Positions 10,199 to 18,205 of a DNA stretch of 64,000 nt are shown in pieces. The notes under the pieces were generated by a model. It was not told the origin of the DNA, did not search any database, and saw only the letters and a list, made by a program, of their open reading frames with translations. Both the position numbers and the translations under genes were made by a program. Every line of letters begins with the position of its first letter. Within the stretch, counting starts at the first letter, position 1. The stretch comes from Lactiplantibacillus daoliensis (GTDB taxonomy: Bacteria; Bacillota; Bacilli; Lactobacillales; Lactobacillaceae), in contig NZ_BJDH01000006.1 of the NCBI RefSeq assembly GCF_005405005.1, forward strand, positions 1 to 64,000, given 5' to 3'.

Positions 10199-11497
10199 AT
10201 GATTGATCGTTATACGCGGCCTGAGATGGCCAAAGTGTGGTCCCTGGAAAACCAGTATCAAGCTTGGTTGGAAGTTGAAATCGCTGCCGATGAAGCCTGG
10301 GCTGAGTTAGGTAAGATTCCAGCAAGTGATGTCGCTAAGATTCGTGAAAATGCTAAGTTTGATGTTGACCGGATTGCGGAAATTGAAGCCGTAACTCATC
10401 ATGATGTGGTTGCTTTTACGCGCGACGTTTCCGAATCATTGGGGGATGAACGTAAATGGGTCCATTATGGGTTAACCAGTACTGATGTGGTTGATACTGC
10501 GCAAGGCTATCGTTTAAAACAAGCCAATGCGATTATTCGCCAAGATTTACAAGATTTACGTGCAACATTGGCGCAACAAGCTAAAAAATATAAATATACC
10601 GTTGAAATGGGCCGGACACATGGTGTGCATGCCGAACCAACGACCTTTGGGTTGAAGTTGGCGCGTTGGTATTCTGAAATTAATCGGGATATCGAACGCT
10701 TTGAACATGCTGCAGCCGGTGTGGAAGCAGGCAAAATCAGCGGAGCAGTTGGGACGTTCGCCAACATTCCACCATTTGTTGAACAATTTGTCTGCGATAA
10801 GTTAGGTATTCGTGCCCAAGAAATTTCAACGCAAGTCTTGCCACGTGATCTACACGCCGAATACATTGCCACTATGGCTTTGATTGCGACGAGCGTGGAA
10901 GTCTTCGCCACTGAAATTCGTGGCCTACAAAAATCAGAAACGCATGAAGTAGAAGAATTTTTCAATAAAGGTCAAAAAGGTTCATCAGCGATGCCACATA
11001 AGCGGAATCCAATTGGTTCTGAAAATGTGACTGGGCTGGCCCGGGTCATTCGTGGTCATATGATGACGGCCTACGAAGATGTGCCACTATGGCATGAACG
11101 TGATATTTCGCATTCTTCTGCGGAACGAATCATCTTGCCAGATACAACCATCTTAACGGATTATATCCTTACTCGAATTAATAAAATTATCGGAACGCTG
11201 ACTGTTTTCCCAGAACGGATGAAGGAAAATATGGGTGATACTTACGGGTTGATTTACAGCCAACGCGTCTTGTTGAAACTGATTGATACTGGGATGTCAC
11301 GTGAAAATGCCTATGATTTGGTGCAACCATTAACAGCCAAGTCTTGGGATGAACAATTACAATTCAAGCCGTTGATTGAAGGCAATGCTGAGATTCGTCA
11401 ACATTTGGATCAAGCAGCGATTGATGATGCGTTTGATTATCACTATCACTTACGTCATGTGGACGATATTTTTAAGCGTTTAGGGTTAGATGATTAA
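10199..11497 (+). CDS. purB: Adenylosuccinate lyase
   Basis: PurB cleaves adenylosuccinate to AMP plus fumarate and also acts on SAICAR in purine synthesis. The 432-residue protein has the fumarase/aspartase superfamily signature [10 protein letters not shown] at residues 262-271, whose flexible loop carries the catalytic serine. It also has the TSTDVVDTA and [11 protein letters not shown] motifs. The ATG follows GAGG by about 9 bases. It is divergent from purA across a 316-base control region and ends in a terminator. Confidence 0.96.
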   Translation: MIDRYTRPEMAKVWSLENQYQAWLEVEIAADEAWAELGKIPASDVAKIRENAKFDVDRIAEIEAVTHHDVVAFTRDVSESLGDERKWVHYGLTSTDVVDTAQGYRLKQANAIIRQDLQDLRATLAQQAKKYKYTVEMGRTHGVHAEPTTFGLKLARWYSEINRDIERFEHAAAGVEAGKISGAVGTFANIPPFVEQFVCDKLGIRAQEISTQVLPRDLHAEYIATMALIATSVEVFATEIRGLQKSETHEVEEFFNKGQKGSSAMPHKRNPIGSENVTGLARVIRGHMMTAYEDVPLWHERDISHSSAERIILPDTTILTDYILTRINKIIGTLTVFPERMKENMGDTYGLIYSQRVLLKLIDTGMSRENAYDLVQPLTAKSWDEQLQFKPLIEGNAEIRQHLDQAAIDDAFDYHYHLRHVDDIFKRLGLDD

Positions 11498-11510
11498 AAT
11501 GATTTAATTG

Positions 11511-11549
11511 TGCGCTACCTAGTTAACTACTGGGTGGCGTATTTTTTTA
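11511..11549 (+). terminator. Terminator of purB
   Basis: A GC-rich stem (about 11513-11519 with 11532-11539, one G-T pair) is followed by seven T. A second, weaker hairpin with a T run lies at about 11614-11657. Confidence 0.8.
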
Positions 11550-11717
11550 TTGAAATTCAAATTTTGAGGTTGGAGTAGTGTGTTGACCAACATAGTTCTT
11601 TGCCAGTTGAAGAAAGCCTTAATTTAACGGTAAACCCGTGAATTAGGGCCTTTTTGTCATATTAATTTATTGAAATATCAATTATCATATACTTGTGGTT
11701 ACAGGGGGAGTAAACAC

Positions 11718-12080
11718 ATGCAACGATGGTTTAAAAAATTTGGGATGTGCTTAGGCTTATTACTGCTGTTGAGCAGTGTGACGGCTTGCGAGCCACGAAA
11801 TCCAGCGGTTTTAAAAAATGAAAAGTGGACGTTAACGGTGATCACACCCCAAAAACGGCTACTAGGCCGGACTAGTTTTACGACTAATCAGATTAAAATC
11901 CAGTCGACCACTGGTTCAAGAATCAGCTGGATGTACTATTTCAATTCGGATGATGACTTAGTGATTCAGACGGGACGTTACGCGGGGACTTATGTGCTCA
12001 AAAATAATGCGCGTGATTTTCAATTGGTGCCAATTAAAGACGCCACGCAAACATTGGAAATTCAACGACTAAAAAAGTAA
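11718..12080 (+). CDS. Predicted small lipoprotein
   Basis: The 120-residue product starts with a basic segment and hydrophobic core (MQRWFKKFGMCLGLLLLLSS) and a lipobox VTAC with Cys24, so it should be lipidated and anchored outside the membrane. The remaining 96 residues are polar and probably form a small beta-rich domain; I do not recognise the family. The ATG at 11718 follows AGGGGGAG at good distance. The longer frame starting at 11670 lacks such a site. It lies 13 bases before the glycerate kinase gene and probably shares its transcript, although a functional link is not apparent. Confidence 0.8.
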   Translation: MQRWFKKFGMCLGLLLLLSSVTACEPRNPAVLKNEKWTLTVITPQKRLLGRTSFTTNQIKIQSTTGSRISWMYYFNSDDDLVIQTGRYAGTYVLKNNARDFQLVPIKDATQTLEIQRLKK

Positions 12081-12093
12081 GAAGGGATCTTCA

Positions 12094-13206
12094 ATGCAAG
12101 CATTAATTGCAATTGATTCATTTAAAAATTCTATGACCAGTATCCAGGCCAACCAACTGGTCGCAACCGCGTTAGCTGCACACGGAATTATGTCACAGCA
12201 GATAGCGATTGCGGATGGCGGTGAGGGCACAGTTGCGGCTTTTTTAGCCAATCAGCCTGGCGGTGAGCGGCTAACGGTTGCGACCGTTGATGTAGCGCAA
12301 CGACCAATCAAAGCCACTTACGGTTATTTTGCGGCCGAGCAGTTAGCGGTGATTGAAGTCGCAGCGGCATCCGGAATTCAGTTTTTAAGTGGTGGCTTAA
12401 ATCCAGCCAACACTAACAGCTATGGGACGGGGTTGCTGATTAAGGCAGCGCTTGAGCACGGCGCGAAAAAAATTATCATTGGACTAGGTGGTAGTGGCAC
12501 GGTTGATGGTGGCGCTGGAATCTTGCGAGCCCTTGGTTATCGATTCTTTGACGCAGCCCATCATGAGCTCGAGATGGTTGGCGCGGATTTGGGACGGGTT
12601 GCTGAGATAGACGCGACGCAGGCAAATACTAAGTTAAAACATGTTCAATTTATCAATGCCTCAGATGTGACGAATCCATTGACTGGCGAACAAGGTGCGG
12701 CTGCTATTTTTGGTCCACAAAAAGGGTTGGCTGTAGAAAAGGTGGCGCAATATGATTGTGCAATGCAGCATTATCTGACAGTTGCCACTGGAAAAGTCAG
12801 TGCTCATCTTGGCGATGGTGCTGCCGGTGGGATTGGGTTTGCCTTACGTTATTTCTTAGGTGCTCAGGTAAAATCTGGCTTTAAACTGATTGCAGAGTTG
12901 AGCCAGTTAGCGGCTCGTGTTCAGCGAGTCGACATAGTCATCTCTGGTGAAGGCCAGGTTGATGACCAGAGTTTTATGGGTAAAGTGCCAATTCAGATAA
13001 GTGAACTAGCTCAACAAGCCGGTAAAAATTGTTATTTATTGGTTGGTAATCAAAAGGGGGCAAATCAGGCATTCGCTGACCACGGTGTCACGACAGTTTT
13101 GCCAATCGTAGATCATGTTTCAACTTTGGCGGAGGCCATGCAACAAGGACCGGCTAATCTTGAGCGAATGGCTGATCGGCTGGGACGGCTCTTAGCTGCA
13201 AATTAA
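12094..13206 (+). CDS. glxK: Glycerate kinase
   Basis: The 370-residue protein belongs to the GarK/GlxK (GckA-unrelated) glycerate kinase family, which phosphorylates D-glycerate with ATP, usually to 2-phosphoglycerate. It shows the N-terminal IAIDSFKNSMTS, the glycine-rich ADGGEGT and the GLGGSGTVDGGAG nucleotide-binding motif. AAGGGA precedes the ATG by 7 bases. It follows the lipoprotein gene closely and is ended by a strong terminator. Product position (2- or 3-phosphate) is family inference. Confidence 0.92.
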   Translation: MQALIAIDSFKNSMTSIQANQLVATALAAHGIMSQQIAIADGGEGTVAAFLANQPGGERLTVATVDVAQRPIKATYGYFAAEQLAVIEVAAASGIQFLSGGLNPANTNSYGTGLLIKAALEHGAKKIIIGLGGSGTVDGGAGILRALGYRFFDAAHHELEMVGADLGRVAEIDATQANTKLKHVQFINASDVTNPLTGEQGAAAIFGPQKGLAVEKVAQYDCAMQHYLTVATGKVSAHLGDGAAGGIGFALRYFLGAQVKSGFKLIAELSQLAARVQRVDIVISGEGQVDDQSFMGKVPIQISELAQQAGKNCYLLVGNQKGANQAFADHGVTTVLPIVDHVSTLAEAMQQGPANLERMADRLGRLLAAN

Positions 13207-13217
13207 AAATCAATCTA

Positions 13218-13266
13218 AAAAACCGTTATTTTCAGTCAAATTGACATGAAAATAACGATTTTTTTA
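13218..13266. terminator. Bidirectional terminator after glycerate kinase
   Basis: A perfect 11-bp stem (13224-13234 with 13247-13257) is bordered by A on one side and seven T on the other. It can serve the kinase gene and the convergent hydrolase gene, whose stop codon overlaps it. Confidence 0.9.
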
Positions 13267-14202
13267 ATCAGTTAAATAATGGTCTAAAAAGGCCGAAACG
13301 TGTTTTTCGTATTCTGCTGGGCCAATCCAAAAGCTTTCGGCGTGAGTTGCATTCGGTACCTGCCACATGGATTTTTGTCCGCCAGCTGCTTGATAGTTCT
13401 TTTTGAGCATCCAGCTGGGAACGTAGACGTCCTTCTCGCCGTGGATAAAGAAAATCGGCAGTTTGTTGTGTCGTAACTGTTCAACGGAACTGACGTCACT
13501 CAAAAAATAGCCCATGCGATGCCGATTAATAAAGCTTACGATTGGCACAAATGGGAATTTTGGCAAATGGAATTGGCGTTTGAGCAAGTAAGCCAGTTCT
13601 TCTTCGACACTCGTGTAACCGCAGTCGGCAATAATGGCCTTAACTTGCGGTGGCAGGACTTCACCACTCATCATTTCAACCGTGGCACCACCCATGCTTA
13701 CGCCAAATAAGACGATTTCTGCTTGTACCCCAGTTTGATCAATGACTTCATCGACCCAGCCGAGATAGTCGCGCCGATCTTGCCACCCAAAGCTGATGTA
13801 TTTCCCAGCACTTTGACCATGTCCGCGATCATCGGGCAGGAGGACGTTATAACCCATGTTATGGAACATATAAGCATAGTTAGCCATTGTTTCACCGTCA
13901 CCTTTATAACCATGAGAAATGATGACAGTGCGGCGACTGGTATTCTTAGCTGGCACGTATTTTGCCACGAGGTGGTTGGCTTCGTCGTTAATATTTAACT
14001 GCCAGTCTTGAGTGGGCTGGCGATGTAACCAATTGACGTATGACCAATAGGCATCGGCGTATTTTTGTTTGTCTGCCGAGGTTTCTGGAACGTAATCGAC
14101 ACGTTTGAAAGCAAAGTTATATAACTTTTCACTTGCAATTAATGTTGCTGAAAATAAGGCGATGGGGGTCCCTAAAGCGGCAATCCAACTCCGTTTTTTC
14201 AT
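13264..14202 (-). CDS. Alpha/beta hydrolase with N-terminal membrane segment
   Basis: The 312-residue protein has an alpha/beta hydrolase fold with nucleophile Ser169 in GVSMGG, Asp258 in HGEKD and His287 in ATHAES, a complete catalytic triad. An oxyanion motif HGYKGDG lies near residue 97. Residues 8-24 are hydrophobic after a basic start, so it is probably membrane-anchored or exported. It resembles the YqkD/BEM46-like hydrolases; the substrate is unknown. AAGGAG lies 7-8 bases before the ATG. Confidence 0.85.
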   Translation of the reverse strand: MKKRSWIAALGTPIALFSATLIASEKLYNFAFKRVDYVPETSADKQKYADAYWSYVNWLHRQPTQDWQLNINDEANHLVAKYVPAKNTSRRTVIISHGYKGDGETMANYAYMFHNMGYNVLLPDDRGHGQSAGKYISFGWQDRRDYLGWVDEVIDQTGVQAEIVLFGVSMGGATVEMMSGEVLPPQVKAIIADCGYTSVEEELAYLLKRQFHLPKFPFVPIVSFINRHRMGYFLSDVSSVEQLRHNKLPIFFIHGEKDVYVPSWMLKKNYQAAGGQKSMWQVPNATHAESFWIGPAEYEKHVSAFLDHYLTD

Positions 14203-14329
14203 CTAATCAACTCCTTAACTTCTTACTTGGTAATGATACTACCTGATGATTTGTGATTGCAACTTTTCTGAAAACGATTGGGGCTGAAATCGCTGCAACG
14301 AAGTCACTGAGTAAAATGGTGTGGGAAAT

Positions 14330-14467
14330 AAAAAACCATCGCTTTACGCGACGGCAAAAGGAGTAGTTCGTTTCGTTAGGTTTGAATGCCCAGCGAGACT
14401 TTTTTCATTAACTTTGGAGGAGTAAATGAAAAAGATATGGTGACTGAGTGACAAGTTCAATCACCAT
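14330..14467 (-). ncRNA. Predicted C-rich small RNA, copy 1
   Basis: This is a minus-strand transcript of about 138 bases. A -10 box TATACT (14479-14474) has TTACCT 17 bases upstream. The RNA starts with a stem ATGGTGA/TCACCAT, then a hairpin (about 14402-14433) whose loop exposes CTCCTCC, a linker CTACTCCT, and a terminator stem (14336-14342 with 14348-14354) with six T. CTCCTCC and CTACTCCT are complementary to Shine-Dalgarno sequences. There is no coding frame. The terminator loop here is GTAAA, unlike copies 2-4. The transcript itself is inferred. Confidence 0.72.
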
Positions 14468-14593
14468 AACAATAGTATACCCGTTTGATAGTTAAAAGGT
14501 AAGCGTCGTGACTGCTTAGTTTAGTGAGCGTTCATAAACCTTGCATGCTTAGGCAATGTGCATGTTCACCCCAGGCCCTCGTAAGCTGGTAAT

Positions 14594-14746
14594 AAAAACC
14601 ACCGTATCGGGGAATACGGTGGAAAAAGGAGTAGGGCAGACATGCGATGGGGAGTCGCATGTCATTATGAATTTCATTACTTTGGAGGAGTAAATGAAAA
14701 ATTTTAGGTTGTTTTATAGCTCATTGAGGTGTTCCTCAATTGCTAT
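14594..14746 (-). ncRNA. Predicted C-rich small RNA, copy 2
   Basis: This is a minus-strand transcript of about 153 bases with -10 TATGAT (14758-14753) and the upstream element TTCTTCA (plus-strand TGAAGAA at 14770-14776). In order it forms a 5' stem around AACA, a hairpin (14672-14698) with CTCCTCC exposed, a perfect 9-bp hairpin (14639-14663) with loop CTCCCCA, a linker CTACTCCT, and a terminator hairpin (14599-14622) with loop TCCCCG and a T tail. It is the most complete family member. Confidence 0.8.
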
Positions 14747-14876
14747 GATGTAATCATAGCCGGACCGTGTGAAGAATATGTGACTGAATCCGTTCAATGT
14801 TGTGAAAAATTCACTAAGCCTTTATTAAGGCCTTAATCATTGTTATGACGGCTATTGAGATATGATTTTGTTCAAT

Positions 14877-15019
14877 AAAAAAACCATCGTATCGGGGAAA
14901 TACGGTGGTAAAAAAGGAAGTAAATTAAGTTAGGTTGTCTTGACATAAATTCATTACTTGGAGTGGTAATTGAATTAAGTTAGTTGTCGTTAAGGAATGG
15001 GGAGTTCCTTAATGACTAT
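14877..15019 (-). ncRNA. Predicted C-rich small RNA, copy 3
   Basis: This is a minus-strand transcript of about 143 bases with -10 TATACT (15031-15026) and TTCTTCA exactly 11 bases farther upstream. It forms a first hairpin (14986-15016) with loop CTCCCCA, a second (14949-14975) with CACTCCAA in the loop, a linker with ACTTCCT, and a terminator stem (14884-14892 with 14900-14908) with TTCCCCG loop and seven T. The promoter and first hairpin closely match copy 4. Confidence 0.8.
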
Positions 15020-15186
15020 GAACACAGTATAACGGGGAGTCTTGAAGAAAGTATGACACCAGAAAGCTGAAACTGTGATCCTTGATTGAAAGAAATTAGG
15101 CTTGGGGGCAGGAGTAGGATGAGAAGGCACAATTTTAATAAGCAAACCGTGCGCAGTCACTCAGCACGTTCTTACAGACTGGCAAT

Positions 15187-15325
15187 AAAAAACCACCGTA
15201 TCGGGGAATACGGTGGAAAAGGGAAGAAAAGTAGGTTGTATACATATGAATTCATCACTCGGGGAAGTAATTGAATTTTAAGTTTAGTCGGTCGTTAAGA
15301 AACGGGGAATCTCTTAATTGACTAT
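15187..15325 (-). ncRNA. Predicted C-rich small RNA, copy 4
   Basis: This is a minus-strand transcript of about 139 bases with -10 TATACT (15337-15332) and TTCTTCA at the same 11-base spacing. It forms a hairpin (15291-15322) with loop TTCCCCG, a hairpin (15249-15276) with loop TCCCCG, a pyrimidine linker CTTCCC, and a terminator stem (15193-15201 with 15208-15216) with TCCCCG loop and six T. A 62-residue frame on the plus strand crosses it and is rejected. Confidence 0.8.
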
Positions 15326-15547
15326 GAACATAGTATAACGGCGGGTGATGAAGAATTTGTGATGTCAACGTACTAAAGTCGTGACTTTGCATTGAAAAAT
15401 TGACTGTTTTTACAAAGTTTATAACTAATTGAGGTCAGATGTTTTGTTATGATAACTCCTAAACATTGTGATAACGGGCTTTTGGCTGGATTGAAAGTGG
15501 CGACATGCTATAATTGCTGGCAAAACAACTTGAAAGTGTGACTAAAA

Positions 15548-16387
15548 ATGAGCATCAAAATCGTAACAGATTCTTCGGTCCAGTTAACTGCTGCCGAAAT
15601 TGAACAATATGATATTCAAATCGTGCCCCTGCTAGTCGGTTTTGGTGGCGAATTGGTCCAAGATAATACCATTTCACGTGAAGACTTTAATCGTCAAATG
15701 GCGGCCAGCGACCTATTACCGACGACGAGTCAGCCGCCAATTGGATCGTTCGTAACACTTTACGACGAGTTGACGGCAGATGGTAGTCAGGTTTTATCAC
15801 TACATATTACGGAAACTTTGAGTGGGACTGTTAATGCGGCTCGCCAGGCAGCACAACTGGCGACAGGCGATGTGACAGTGGTAGACTCGCAGTCGGCGGA
15901 TCGTGGGATGGCTTTTCAAGTCCTGACGGCTGCCCGGATGGCTCATGCTGGGGCTGATTTGGCGACGATTTTAGCAAAGATCGCGGTTATTCGGCGTCAA
16001 ACCCATGTTTATTTGTTTGTGGATACTCTCGACAACTTGGTTAAAGGTGGCCGGGTGCCTAAAATTGCCGGTGTGGTGACTAATTTAATAAAATTGAAGT
16101 TTGTTTTTGAGCTTATGGATGGCAAGCTCAAATTGTATACGCGTGGTCGCGGAAAAAAAGCTTTGATTAAAGCACAGACTCAAATTCTGGATGACTTGGC
16201 AGATGTGACCCGGGTTGAAGCTGCTGGTATCTCGTATGTTGGTGAGGATGCGGTTGCGGCTGCTCCTCGTGATTTAATGATGAAAGTCGCCCCCGAGACA
16301 GATTTGTTGGTTGACCGCACGAGTCCAATTATTGCGACACATACTGGTATCGGAGCATACGCTTTAATGCTTTATGTCGTAGATTGA
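15548..16387 (+). CDS. DegV-family fatty-acid-binding protein
   Basis: The 279-residue protein shows the DegV opening KIVTDSSVQLT and the conserved PTTSQPPIGSF and SLHITETLSGT segments that line the lipid pocket. Some DegV proteins (FakB) present fatty acids to the kinase FakA for phosphorylation. Whether this one does is inference. An extended -10 TGCTATAAT (15507-15515) gives a short leader. The ribosome site is weak. The gene appears monocistronic. Confidence 0.9.
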   Translation: MSIKIVTDSSVQLTAAEIEQYDIQIVPLLVGFGGELVQDNTISREDFNRQMAASDLLPTTSQPPIGSFVTLYDELTADGSQVLSLHITETLSGTVNAARQAAQLATGDVTVVDSQSADRGMAFQVLTAARMAHAGADLATILAKIAVIRRQTHVYLFVDTLDNLVKGGRVPKIAGVVTNLIKLKFVFELMDGKLKLYTRGRGKKALIKAQTQILDDLADVTRVEAAGISYVGEDAVAAAPRDLMMKVAPETDLLVDRTSPIIATHTGIGAYALMLYVVD

Positions 16388-16430
16388 AAACTTATTGAAC
16401 AAAATACTATCATTTTGTCCTTTAGCTTGC

Positions 16431-16532
16431 TATAATTAAAACAACATATATTTAGAGCCGTGTTGGTGCACTGTTCTGAGCCTAACCACCATTTTAATGA
16501 TGACTAGACCCGGATGGGTGCGCTATTTTTTT
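16431..16532 (+). promoter_or_regulatory. Leader with terminator-like end upstream of lrgB
   Basis: An extended -10 TGCTATAAT (16428-16436) is followed by about 90 structured bases that end in seven T (16526-16532), only 36 bases before lrgB. Possible pairings include GTTGG with CCTAAC and ACCC with GGGT inside TAG/CTA. Promoter, structured RNA, T run and gene in this order suggest transcription attenuation or a riboswitch. I could not assign it to a known class. Confidence 0.5.
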
Positions 16533-16567
16533 GACACTTTTTCCCTCAAAAGAAAGTAGGAAATTTT

Positions 16568-17296
16568 TTGGCATATCTTCTCAATAATCCATTTTTTGGT
16601 ATCGGGCTAACCGTGCTGGTTTATGGGATTGGCGAGTATTTTTATCATAAGACGAATCGTTTTGTATTATTCCAACCGCTGTTTTTTGGAATGTTGCTTG
16701 GGATTGGTTTACTGGTATTGATTGCGTCGGCCCTCAAAGCACCGTTGCACAAAGTTTATCAAGCCTATCAGATTGGTGGCGACTGGTTATTCTGGTTCGT
16801 TGCTCCGGCGACCGTTTCTTTTGCAGTCCCACTGTACAAACGAAATGATATTTTTAGAAAACACTGGGATGTCATTTTGGTGGCGTTGTTCCTAGGACTA
16901 TTATTATCACTGTTTGGAATTTACGGTGTCTCCCGCTTGATGGGGCTTACGGATGCTGCTTTGGGCGCCATGCTAGTCCAAGCGGCGACAACGGCGATTG
17001 CGTTACCAGTCGCAGAGTCAGTTGGTGGTGATCAAGCGATTGCGGCCTTTGCGGTAATTTTAAATTCAGTCTTGATTTATGCACTTGGCGACCATTTTAT
17101 TCGCTGGTTCAAGTTGCACAAAAATCCGTTAGGTGCGGGACTAGGCTTCGGAATTGCCGGGAATGCTGTGGGTGCGACCAAGGCAATTGAGGTGAGTGAA
17201 GCGGCCGGTGCGACCGGTGCAATTTCTTTCGTGATTGCGGGAATCTTGGTGAATTTCATGGTTCCAAGTTTCGCACATCTAGTTGGTTTAGGTTAG
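16568..17296 (+). CDS. lrgB: LrgB-family membrane protein
   Basis: The 242-residue polytopic protein belongs to the LrgB/CidB/YohK family, partner of the holin-like LrgA. In other Firmicutes the pair affects autolysis and pyruvate or glycolate export. The C-terminal glycine-rich segment LGFGIAGNAVGATKAIE with AGATGAISF is characteristic. The start is TTG with AGGA 6 bases upstream. Order is lrgB then lrgA, the reverse of the usual Staphylococcus and Bacillus arrangement. It is preceded by a candidate attenuator leader. Confidence 0.9.
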   Translation: MAYLLNNPFFGIGLTVLVYGIGEYFYHKTNRFVLFQPLFFGMLLGIGLLVLIASALKAPLHKVYQAYQIGGDWLFWFVAPATVSFAVPLYKRNDIFRKHWDVILVALFLGLLLSLFGIYGVSRLMGLTDAALGAMLVQAATTAIALPVAESVGGDQAIAAFAVILNSVLIYALGDHFIRWFKLHKNPLGAGLGFGIAGNAVGATKAIEVSEAAGATGAISFVIAGILVNFMVPSFAHLVGLG

Positions 17297-17305
17297 GAGG
17301 CGCGT

Positions 17306-17725
17306 ATGAAAAAAACAAAGTTTATTAAGCAAATTATGATCTATGGCGTGATTCTGCTGGTCAGTAGTTTGATCTCTGAGTTGGTTAATCAAATTTGGCC
17401 GGGCTTTCCGATGCCACCAGCCTTGATTGGGATGATTATGCTATATCTTTTGCTAACGTTGAAAATTGTGAAGTTGGAACAAGTTGAAGGCGTCAGCAAC
17501 TTCTTTGTTCAAATTATTAGCCTGATTTTTATTCCATCTGGTGTGGCATTGGTAACGAAGTTAGATGTGTTAAAAGCAGAAGGGGTACAGATTATTATCG
17601 TGGTCGTTGTATCAACGCTGATGTTGTTACTTTTCACTGCAGGTATTTCTTGGCTTCTCATTAAAGTTAAGGAATATGTCGTCGCGCGTCGTCAACAAAG
17701 TTCAATCGAAGTCGAGGAGGATTAA
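17306..17725 (+). CDS. lrgA: LrgA/CidA holin-like protein
   Basis: The 139-residue protein has four hydrophobic helices and the conserved motif of the CidA/LrgA family (PGFPMPPALIGMIMLYLLL, then FIPSGVAL near the third helix). AGGAGG lies 5 bases before the ATG, and the gene follows lrgB by 9 bases, so both are translated from one message. With LrgB it likely forms a membrane channel or transporter complex; the cargo is uncertain. The charged C-terminal tail ends in EVEED. Confidence 0.9.
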   Translation: MKKTKFIKQIMIYGVILLVSSLISELVNQIWPGFPMPPALIGMIMLYLLLTLKIVKLEQVEGVSNFFVQIISLIFIPSGVALVTKLDVLKAEGVQIIIVVVVSTLMLLLFTAGISWLLIKVKEYVVARRQQSSIEVEED

Positions 17726-17861
17726 TAACCTGTTATTAGGTCCGGGTGGTGTTGGATTTACCGTTTTGGTAGATCAAGCACCAGTCGGATTTAATTGTTT
17801 TTGGGGTTGTTATTTTGATAGTCGAAACGTGTTCGGCCAACCTGAGAGTTCGGCTTGCTAC

Positions 17862-17904
17862 GCACAGTCAACCACTCGGAAAATCGTCGAGTAATTGACT
17901 GTGC
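17862..17904. other. Hairpin downstream of lrgA
   Basis: A 10-bp perfect stem (17862-17871 with 17895-17904) with an inner 5-bp stem (17874-17878 with 17888-17892) lies in the gene-free stretch after lrgA. It has no T tract, so it is a structure of unknown role. It may slow decay of the lrgBA message. Confidence 0.5.
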
Positions 17905-17948
17905 TAGGCAATGCTCACTCTCAACCTGGTTGACCTCGCACTCTGCAC

Positions 17949-18153
17949 AAAAAAAGCCACTACATCATGGATGCAGTGGTCAAGGAGTAGGAAACATCAA
18001 AGTGGGGGCTTTGATGAACCCCATTCATAAGACTTGGGGGAGTCTATGAATGAAAGTGATTATTAATCGGCATTATGGCAGCAACACCGATTACAATCTT
18101 AAAACTAAAGAATATTAATGATCGATAGTCAGTTGATCACTTTCTATCAATCT
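17949..18153 (-). ncRNA. Predicted C-rich small RNA, copy 5
   Basis: A minus-strand promoter TTGCAG-17-TATAAT (18188-18183 and 18165-18160) would give an RNA of about 205 bases. The 3' half has the family design: a hairpin (18023-18051) with loop CCCCCA, a perfect 8-bp hairpin (17995-18016) with loop CCCCCA, a linker CCTACTCCT, and a terminator stem (17956-17980) with seven T. The 5' half is longer than in copies 1-4 and lacks TTCTTCA. Its own promoter suggests separate control. Confidence 0.75.
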
Positions 18154-18205
18154 GCGACTATTATAATTGCAAACGCTACCGGCTGCAACTAATTGCGCTG
18201 GTAGA

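Noticed and set aside
15086-15274. A 62-residue open frame on the plus strand
   Set aside because: It crosses the terminator hairpin of small RNA copy 4 antisense and has no convincing ribosome site or protein-like pattern.
14330-15337. Reading the repeats on the plus strand as GGA-loop RNAs of the CsrB/RsmZ type
   Set aside because: T tracts follow the hairpins only on the minus strand and the -10 boxes face that way. A csrA gene is not seen in this window and is not typical of lactobacilli.
14203-15547. CRISPR-like array in the 14-15 kb stretch
   Set aside because: The repeated blocks are unevenly spaced, imperfect, and contain promoters and terminators. No cas genes are present.
17676-18049. 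Two short plus-strand frames after lrgA
   Set aside because: They overlap the lrgA end and the antisense of small RNA copy 5, and show no motif or translation signal.
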